The notes under the pieces are model-generated. The model saw only the letters and a list, made by a program, of their open reading frames with translations, was not told the DNA's origin and ran no database searches. Positions 58,259 through 64,000 of a stretch of DNA of 64,000 bases are shown one piece after another. A program made the translations under genes and the position numbers. The number at the start of each line of letters is the position of its first letter. The first letter of the stretch is position 1. The DNA comes from Paraburkholderia aspalathi (lineage in GTDB: Bacteria > Pseudomonadota > Gammaproteobacteria > Burkholderiales > Burkholderiaceae), in NCBI RefSeq assembly GCF_900116445.1, contig NZ_FPBH01000039.1:1-64000 (forward strand). Direction: 5' to 3'.

Positions 58259-60102
58259 GCGGTGTCTCCCGTGACTAGCTGCGCGTGCCGGCCCAGTGCC
58301 GCGTCGATCCGGTCCGCGGCGAGGCAGCTCAACGCGGCGGCGGTCAGCGTGGGGTTGGACGTGCCGCTGGTGGTCATGCTGCCGCAGCCTATCAGGTAGA
58401 GGTTTTTGTGATCCCAGCTACGCAGATCGGCGTTGACGACCGATTCGTTCGGATGACTACCCATCCGGTGGCCGCCCATGAAATGACCGGCGCCCTGATA
58501 GTTAAAAGGCGTGCCGCCATAGTCGAAATGGGGGTACTGATCGTTATATTTCGTATGGTTCGCTATTCGGCAATGGTGGAATATCCGCTCGACCACCTTG
58601 CTTGCCAGGGCGAAACCGCCGCGCGTGTAGTCACTGATGTTGTAGTGGATCACCGGCCTGTGGTTGCCGAGCGCGTCGCGATAGCGGTCGTCGAGCGTAA
58701 CCTTGTTGCCCGCTTCGGGCAGTTGCTCGACAAGGAACGACAGATGCACCTGTCGCGTCACGCGATCGACCAGTGCGCGCTGCATCTCTCGTCCCCACAG
58801 CTTTGCATCGAGGCAGTCCTGGACGTCTTGCGCGGGGGCGCCGGTCGGCCATGCCCATCCGTCGTTTCCGATCTCGATGCGAAACGACGAGTGCCGACCA
58901 CGAAAACGGCCCCAGCGCAGCCCCTCGATGCCGGAGGTCGCGAGCGGTCCGCGGAACGGCCAGACCTGGCGCGGCAATAACCCCCACGTCAGAAACACCG
59001 GGTGGTCCATCAGCCCGACGCCGACGAGGCCGCTGGTGCGCGCGGCGCCCGACGCGAGCAGCAGCTTCGCATTCTCGATGGGTGCCGCGCACAGCGCGAC
59101 CGCGTCGCCGTGCGCAACGTAGGTCTGATGCTCGGGTTCGCCAGGCTTCGCATAGCTCTTCACACGCACACCGGTAATGCGGCCGGTGTCCGGATCGATC
59201 AGCAACTCGCTCGCGACGCATTGGGTGACGAGCGTAACCAGATCGCCCTGGCTCGCAACGAGCGTCTTCATCGCGTTGTACTTTGCCTGTATCGGGCAGA
59301 TCGGCACGCAACTCGTATTGCCCATGCAGCGATGGCCAACTGCCCGGGAGCTGACCGAACCGACCGGCTGGTAGCCTCTGCCGCCGTCGTAGGCTGCATT
59401 CGGCACGCCGTTGCGCCCGGCCGGCGTGGATATCACGCCGAGCGGATGCGCATCGCCGTCGATCTCATAGGTGCGGCCGTTCAGCGATTCGGCCATAGTC
59501 TGGTCGACGACACTCTGCGGCAGACCGTGCATCGGGTACACATAGCCATGCGGGAAAAACTGGCCGTGATATGCCTGCTCCTCGACATTCGCCGACACAC
59601 CTATCTCGCGCTCGGCCTCTTCGTAGTAGCGAGAAAACGTCTCGTATTGCAGCGGCCAGTCCTGCGCGACGTTGTACAGCGAGCGCATCCGGAAATCGTC
59701 GGGCAGCATGCGCAATGACGTGCCCAACCAGTGCAGCGTCGTGCCGCCTGTATAGCGCGTATAAGAACTGCGGTAGGGGTGCGGGCCGCGCTGAACGAAA
59801 TAGCCGTCGCCGGGCTCCTCGTTCTCTCCAATGATGGCGGTTTGCAGTTCGTTCGGCTGCGGCGCGTTCGGGTTGTTCGGATAGGGCGCCTGCGGAATCT
59901 TGATCTGCTCCTGATAGAAAGTCTCCAGAAACTGGGTGTAATGCGTGAAGTTCAGGCCCGAGCCGGTGCCCGCCTCCAGCAGGAGCACATGACGCCCGCG
60001 CTCGGCCAGACGCCGCGCGAGGATTGCCCCCGAAATGCCCGCGCCGACAATCACGACGTCGTAATGGCGCGCGAGCGCTGTTTGAGCCGCTTCGATTTTC
60101 AT
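58255..60102 (-). CDS. GMC-family FAD dehydrogenase, large subunit
   Basis: The 615-residue protein has the FAD motif VVIVGAGISGAILARRL (about 16-32) and GTTLHWLGTSLRM. A Cys-containing GNTSCVPICPIQAKYNAM segment follows, and the C-terminal block has HFMGGHRMGSHP, VVNADLRSWDHKNLYLIG and TSNPTLTAAALS. It resembles the large subunit of fructose/gluconate/sorbitol dehydrogenases, which use quinone or cytochrome c. The start at 60102 is followed by FAD motif at the usual distance; a 22-residue longer form is possible. No Tat signal is seen, which is notable. Confidence 0.85.
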   Translation of the reverse strand: MKIEAAQTALARHYDVVIVGAGISGAILARRLAERGRHVLLLEAGTGSGLNFTHYTQFLETFYQEQIKIPQAPYPNNPNAPQPNELQTAIIGENEEPGDGYFVQRGPHPYRSSYTRYTGGTTLHWLGTSLRMLPDDFRMRSLYNVAQDWPLQYETFSRYYEEAEREIGVSANVEEQAYHGQFFPHGYVYPMHGLPQSVVDQTMAESLNGRTYEIDGDAHPLGVISTPAGRNGVPNAAYDGGRGYQPVGSVSSRAVGHRCMGNTSCVPICPIQAKYNAMKTLVASQGDLVTLVTQCVASELLIDPDTGRITGVRVKSYAKPGEPEHQTYVAHGDAVALCAAPIENAKLLLASGAARTSGLVGVGLMDHPVFLTWGLLPRQVWPFRGPLATSGIEGLRWGRFRGRHSSFRIEIGNDGWAWPTGAPAQDVQDCLDAKLWGREMQRALVDRVTRQVHLSFLVEQLPEAGNKVTLDDRYRDALGNHRPVIHYNISDYTRGGFALASKVVERIFHHCRIANHTKYNDQYPHFDYGGTPFNYQGAGHFMGGHRMGSHPNESVVNADLRSWDHKNLYLIGCGSMTTSGTSNPTLTAAALSCLAADRIDAALGRHAQLVTGDTA

Positions 60103-60223
60103 CTGAATCCCCGGTTTGGAGCCAGGTGGTGCCTGGCGATAGACGCCCGGAGGCGTCCGTAGTGACATGCGCTGTGATGTGTGCCGCGCCGTACGCGATG
60201 ACGCGCGCAGAGGCGGCTAAGCG

Positions 60224-60691
60224 TCAGCGCAACGGCGACATGGAAGGCGGCCGGGACCATGCATCCCAGCCCTGTTGCTTCGCCCCCCCCGGATGGGCGC
60301 CGATGAGCGGCCACACGAGTGCCTCCTGGTACGCGCGCGACGAAATCACGCGGGTCGTGTCGTTGGGCACGCCGGGGATTGCGTTCCATGTGCCGGTGTA
60401 CCACGCGTACATCAGGTTCCTGGTTGGCGGGCCGTCCGCCGGGTCGCCGAGCAGCGCTTCGACTCTTTGTGCCTTGTCCGGTCCGCCGGGCGGCAGCGCC
60501 GCGAGGCGCTCGCTCCATGCGTCGAATCGCTCTTGCCCAAGCTGCTCGATGAAAAAGTCGCAGAGCGTCGAGCCGATGCCCGTGCCCAGCAGTGTGATCG
60601 ACGAGAACTCGAGAATTCTGGCGCTGCCTTTCAGGAATATCGAAAGGCGCTGCGCGTTTTTATCGACGGAGTCGGTATTGTGGGAATTCAT
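60224..60691 (-). CDS. Small subunit of a membrane FAD dehydrogenase (FldS/gluconate DH gamma-like)
   Basis: The 155-residue product has FSSITLLGTGIGSTLCDFFI and later NLMYAWYTGTW, as in sorbitol dehydrogenase small subunits, which chaperone and export the large GMC subunit. These subunits normally carry a Tat signal; here the N-terminus lacks a twin-Arg motif, so export is unclear. It is 120 bp upstream of the GMC gene and transcribed the same way. Confidence 0.65.
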   Translation of the reverse strand: MNSHNTDSVDKNAQRLSIFLKGSARILEFSSITLLGTGIGSTLCDFFIEQLGQERFDAWSERLAALPPGGPDKAQRVEALLGDPADGPPTRNLMYAWYTGTWNAIPGVPNDTTRVISSRAYQEALVWPLIGAHPGGAKQQGWDAWSRPPSMSPLR

Positions 60692-60972
60692 GTTTTACCT
60701 GCCACGAATTGAAATGGAATTGAAATTAGCGCATCACATTTCCACTGGATTTTTTAGAAACGCGAATCCAATATTTCTCGCTGGGTGCCAATTTTTATGC
60801 AAAAAACATTTTCTCTTTTTCATTAGCATCGCTTTCAATAATGTATTGAGACTAGGAGTAGGTTTGTACCTGCCAAGGTTGACAGGTATTGCAAGCGGCT
60901 TCGCAGCCGTTAATGTTGTTCATTTTCGAACTTCCGAAAAACGATAAATGCTATAAAAAAGAGGGGGATTTT
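60692..60972. promoter_or_regulatory. Divergent promoter region with an ACCTGCCA repeat
   Basis: ACCTGCCA-AGGT-TGACAGGT (60868-60887) is a near-palindrome (7 of 8 arm bases), and a second ACCTGCCA lies at 60697-60704 beside the start of the minus-strand operon. The 280-bp region is AT-rich and must hold promoters for both directions. The shared box suggests joint control of the GMC operon and the haem protein. Confidence 0.4.
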
Positions 60973-62274
60973 ATGTTATTTGCATCCGCGCGTATGTTGC
61001 CTGCATCGAAAGCGATGATTTCATTCGGCGTGGCGACTGTAACAGCCGCGATCGTGCTGACTGCGCACGGGCAGACCATTGCGCAGCCGACGGGAAAAAA
61101 CTGCGATACGCCGACGACCCCGTTTTGCGATGCGCTCATGAAGCCCATCGCAGGCTGGAGCGGGCATATCTTCAAGCTGGCGCAAAACTATCCGTCGACT
61201 GCGCCGACCGATGCGCAGCCCTGGCGGAAGCTCAACCCCTACACTGAACCCGGGCAATATCTTCAATCCGTGCTCGAGTACTTCTATGAAGGGAACATCC
61301 GCTCCAGCGTCGAAGACAGCTTCGATCCAGCGCTGAATTCCGTCCGCGGCTGGTATAACGCGCCATGGCAGGACCATGGCGTGAACGGCCGGGAATTCGT
61401 CCACGGACTGACGCGCGAGCGGACGTCGCTCAGCCAGGAGCTGGATCCGAAGCAGACACTGCAATGGAGCAACTATGCCGTCGGCTTTTACAATGCGCCG
61501 GGCGGTGTAACGATCGGCAAGGTCTGGGCGAAGCATGGCGATCCCAACCCCGATCTCGCCGATATGCCAGAGGGAACGGTGGCGGCCAAGCTGCTGTTTA
61601 CGACGGCACCCGTTGATCAGGTTCCGTATCTGGCAGGTTCGCCCGAATGGCAGGCCTACGTCTACACCGGGGTGGGTGACCCACGCTTGCATCCGCTGAA
61701 CATACGCTCGATCCAGAAGGTGCGTCTGCTTCAGATTGATATTGCCGTGAAAGACAGCCGTGCGAAAGAAACTGGCTGGATATTCGGCACGTTCATCTAT
61801 GGCGGCGGTCCGGGACACGCATCGGATCCGGCCGTTACTGGCTGGCGCAATGTCTTTCCCGTGGGTGTGATGTGGGGCAACGATCCTGACTACCCGAGCA
61901 CCGGTCAGTTGAAGCAGACCTGGCTGAATCCGGACGTCAACATGTCGCACGTCGGATACCAGGGGCGCCTGAACGGCCCCGTCGACAACCCGAATTCATC
62001 CTGCATGTCGTGCCACTCGACGGCTGAGCTGCCACAAGGCCAGATGGTGCCTTCAGGCAGCGACGATGTCGCACGATGGTTCCGTAACATTCCATCGGGT
62101 GAGCCGTTCGATTCGGGCCGTAAGCCGCTTGACTACTCGCTGCAGCTCGAAGTGGGGTTAGTCAATTTCCTGCAGACACACCCGGATATTTTCCCGACGT
62201 CGATGCCGGCGGCACAAGTCAAGCAGGTACACAACGACAAGAACAAACCATTGTCACGCGCGGGCGTTCAGTGA
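60973..62274 (+). CDS. Exported protein with single c-type haem site, divergent from the GMC operon
   Basis: The 433-residue protein has a signal peptide (ASKAMISFGVATVTAAIVLTAHGQ) and a single haem site, C344-MS-C347-H348, in SSCMSCHSTAELPQG. The large preceding domain has many Trp/Tyr residues and no recognised family. GAGGGGG precedes the start. In three-subunit GMC dehydrogenases a cytochrome subunit receives the electrons, and this divergent gene is a candidate for such a role. Confidence 0.7.
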   Translation: MLFASARMLPASKAMISFGVATVTAAIVLTAHGQTIAQPTGKNCDTPTTPFCDALMKPIAGWSGHIFKLAQNYPSTAPTDAQPWRKLNPYTEPGQYLQSVLEYFYEGNIRSSVEDSFDPALNSVRGWYNAPWQDHGVNGREFVHGLTRERTSLSQELDPKQTLQWSNYAVGFYNAPGGVTIGKVWAKHGDPNPDLADMPEGTVAAKLLFTTAPVDQVPYLAGSPEWQAYVYTGVGDPRLHPLNIRSIQKVRLLQIDIAVKDSRAKETGWIFGTFIYGGGPGHASDPAVTGWRNVFPVGVMWGNDPDYPSTGQLKQTWLNPDVNMSHVGYQGRLNGPVDNPNSSCMSCHSTAELPQGQMVPSGSDDVARWFRNIPSGEPFDSGRKPLDYSLQLEVGLVNFLQTHPDIFPTSMPAAQVKQVHNDKNKPLSRAGVQ

Positions 62275-62309
62275 CGTCCGGCCACCATTCTTTTCTCCGG
62301 AGGTAAAAA

Positions 62310-62738
62310 ATGAGCGAAGCAACAGAGAACGATGCGTCGGATGCAGCTACAAATCAACGATCCGCGATTCGGGCATACAAACTCTACACGGGTCGAGATA
62401 ATGCATCGCACGTGCTTAAGGGAACGGTAAGTGAGAATTCCCGTACCGATGTCGTGGCCGTGCACTTCAAGGAGACGTCCGCACACGGATCATTCGCCTG
62501 GCACAACGCTCCCGAGGCACAGTTCGTTATTACCCTATCGGGGACACTGCAATTCAAAACCCGAGATGGTGAAACTTTTCTGTTGCAAACCGGCGATGTA
62601 CTTATCGCCGAGGATACTGCCGGCAGCGGTCACGAGTGGAGCATGATAGGCGATCAACCCTGGAAACGGGCCTATGTCGTACTGAAGCCGGGTGCCACGG
62701 ACTTGTTTATCCCAGACCCTTGCACGGCAGGCGGTTGA
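62310..62738 (+). CDS. Cupin-domain protein
   Basis: The 142-residue protein has a single cupin barrel: FAWHNAPEAQFVITLSG, then FLLQTGDVLIAEDTAGSGH. The first motif has one His (WHNAPEAQ), and a second His occurs in GSGHEW; a metal site is possible but not certain. CGGAGG sits before the start, 35 bp after the haem protein. It may bind or isomerise a product of the redox cluster. Confidence 0.75.
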   Translation: MSEATENDASDAATNQRSAIRAYKLYTGRDNASHVLKGTVSENSRTDVVAVHFKETSAHGSFAWHNAPEAQFVITLSGTLQFKTRDGETFLLQTGDVLIAEDTAGSGHEWSMIGDQPWKRAYVVLKPGATDLFIPDPCTAGG

Positions 62739-62744
62739 ATTTCG

Positions 62745-63003
62745 ATGCGAGTGGACGGGGTTCGAGGGACGAAGCAGCCGAGCCGGCGCATCGGACGACA
62801 GGGGCTTGCCGGTTTTCAGGTGGGCGATCAGCGGCGTGTTGCCGGGCGCGGTCTCAAGCGTGCAGGGCGTCGGCCGCAGCTGCAGCGACGCCGCGAGCGC
62901 CTCCACAGGCCGGTGCGGCATCGGCACCTGCCGCTTCCGCTTGCCCTTGCCCATGACCCGCAGGGTCTAGGTGTCCTCAAGATGGACGCGCCGACCTAGA
63001 TCT
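62745..63003 (-). pseudogene. Tyrosine-recombinase (integrase) remnant
   Basis: Minus-strand codons read VHLEDT, an amber codon where Trp is expected, then TLRVMGKGKRKRQVPMP and NTPLIAHLKTGKPLSSD. The GKGxKxRxVPxP segment is the beta-hairpin after the first catalytic Arg in phage-type integrases. The catalytic H-x-x-R and Tyr are absent and the upstream frame is broken. It marks the right side as a former mobile-element site; boundaries are approximate. Confidence 0.5.
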
Positions 63004-63218
63004 GACCTTGCTAATTTTGAACAGCGTCGTTTTCAACTCGACAACAAGATAGCAACGCAACTTGAGACGGTGGAAGAGTAGATCGATGAAGAACTCGTCA
63101 CCAGGACAGCGGCTAGTGGCACGTCTTGTCGCTTTACGGCTTGCGAGAACCAGGGATACCGCGAGGAGCCCAGCTATAATTCACTCATTCTCAAAACGCT
63201 CCGTCCAACTCCGAACCG

Positions 63219-63677
63219 ATGTCCTCCCGACGAACCAAATCTCGTGGCGGTCGAGTCCGCAAGCCGCTGACAAAGGCGCTGCTGTTGCCGATGGATCGAG
63301 CATCAGCAAATGAGCAGTCCCTGGCAAATCACCTTGCACTAGTCGCGTGCCGGAGCGGCCACGGAAACGGGCACCTTGTGAATGAGCTCATGCACGCCGT
63401 GTATTTGAGCTGGTTTCTGCAGCGTGCCGGATATGGCAATAATCCAGTCGAGCAATTCAAGATCGCCGAGTGCGCCGTTGAAGCGACTCTGGCACAAGCT
63501 CAAGAAACTGGAGGGTGGCAAATACCGTCGGACACAGTCGTCGATTTTGAAGCGCTGCTAGCCCTTTATGACTCGCAACTCGCCAGTGCGCCTCTACACG
63601 CGGTACTCGAAGCCGAGCAAAAGCTCAGGACGTTCCTCGGAGGGACATCCGCCTCTCCAATTCCGTTGAGGACCTGA
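63219..63677 (+). CDS. Hypothetical protein
   Basis: The 152-residue product has a basic N-terminus and a helical body with NELMHAVYLSWFLQRAGYG and an acidic C-terminal part. It is a conserved-looking cytoplasmic protein of unknown function. No convincing ribosome binding site is seen; an internal start near 63,291 (MDRASANEQ) would remove the basic tail. The upstream 200 bp hold no other gene. Confidence 0.55.
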   Translation: MSSRRTKSRGGRVRKPLTKALLLPMDRASANEQSLANHLALVACRSGHGNGHLVNELMHAVYLSWFLQRAGYGNNPVEQFKIAECAVEATLAQAQETGGWQIPSDTVVDFEALLALYDSQLASAPLHAVLEAEQKLRTFLGGTSASPIPLRT

Positions 63678-63869
63678 CCGCCCTGAACTGGGCCAGTTAC
63701 TCCTCATTCTGTTCCGGATGCGTCAAGGATCGGTACCGCGGACAGTCTTCAGATGCCGGTCACGGCTAGAGTCATGCCGGCGCCGCATCCACTTTTACTC
63801 AAGCCGGAAGGCGCGCGAGTCGTGAATTCTAATCCTGAAGAGAGAGGCCGCAGCCCTGCGAGGAGCACG

Positions 63870-64000
63870 CTAAATCGATCGACGTAGACGTCGGTGGAAT
63901 AGGGCCGTGAGATCGATGTGGGAGCCGCAAACGACGTGGACATAGACCAGGTCGTCTGCGACCTGATAAACGACCCACTCAGTTAGCTTGAGCGTCTTTG
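63870..64000 (-). CDS. 3' end of a RelE/ParE-like toxin gene (partial)
   Basis: From the right edge the minus strand reads KLTEWVVYQVADDLVYVHVV, then FHRRLRRSI and a stop at 63870-63872. A YxVxDDxVxVxxV strand followed by a RRLRR end is usual for RelE/ParE-superfamily toxins. Only the last 42 residues are in the window, so the call is tentative. Confidence 0.4.
   Translation of the reverse strand, partial: KTLKLTEWVVYQVADDLVYVHVVCGSHIDLTALFHRRLRRSI

Noticed and set aside
1..64000. CRISPR arrays, rRNA and intact tRNA genes
   Set aside because: No regularly spaced direct repeats and no rRNA-like sequence were seen, and no complete cloverleaf was recognised by eye; a tRNA scan could still find a divergent tRNA.

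Overview
The window looks like DNA from a Burkholderiaceae bacterium (Paraburkholderia/Caballeronia/Burkholderia type). The evidence is the high-GC coding, the style of the families present (PixA/AidA-type protein, DUF3717-like protein, DUF1302/DUF1329 envelope proteins) and the many short decayed genes at module borders. It reads as a mosaic accessory region on a plasmid, chromid or integrated conjugative element. There is no rRNA, tRNA, replication initiator or intact integrase.

Region 1 (1-4,750): the 3' end of a probable tRNA 2-selenouridine synthase, small unknown genes, a solo LuxR-type regulator overlapping an AlkB-like membrane di-iron hydroxylase/desaturase, and two divergent Arc-type ribbon-helix-helix regulators around repeated TAGTGACA boxes.

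Region 2 (4,751-22,212): a complete VirB-type type IV secretion gene set (virB1-6, 7-like, 8-11), interleaved with small membrane or unknown genes. A coupling protein follows, split into a membrane-anchor gene and an ATPase gene, then an LPD7-type protein, a TraL/StbB-like ATPase, a TraM-like protein and a TrbM/KikA-like protein. No relaxase is visible. Region 3 (22,213-26,450) holds small minus-strand genes, a DUF1003 gene broken by an in-frame amber codon, a protein made of tandem IS630-type DNA-binding domains without a catalytic domain, and remnants of a TetR and a LysE gene.

Region 4 (26,454-50,760) is the most coherent block: a catabolic regulon of four plus-strand transcription units plus a TetR gene. 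It encodes a PhyH dioxygenase, RidA, an envelope module (DUF1329, DUF1302, RND, YCF48/BNR), two separate pairs of a Tat-exported flavin amine-oxidase-family enzyme with a di-haem cytochrome c, a saccharopine-dehydrogenase-like reductase, acyl-CoA synthetase, thiolase, a Tat-exported DAO-family oxidoreductase, an acyl-CoA dehydrogenase, two membrane proteins and an EthD protein. Each of the four structural units starts with the same bipartite promoter: a 12-bp palindrome about GGGAATNCCC, then about 45 bp further a TGACCTAwGTTTGGTA core between the -35 and -10. My inference is periplasmic oxidation of a hydrophobic, possibly amine-containing substrate, followed by CoA activation and beta-oxidation. 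Broken etfA and maleylacetate reductase genes lie at its edges.

Region 5 (50,761-53,763) is decayed DNA with a dead IS6-family element next to an IS5-type transposase remnant. Region 6 (53,764-62,738) is a second redox cluster: two exported single-CxxCH haem proteins, a PixA/AidA protein, an acetoacetate-decarboxylase-like protein, a VioB-type ferritin-like protein, a GMC dehydrogenase with its small subunit, and a cupin. The right edge carries a tyrosine-recombinase remnant, an unknown gene and the 3' end of a RelE/ParE-like gene.
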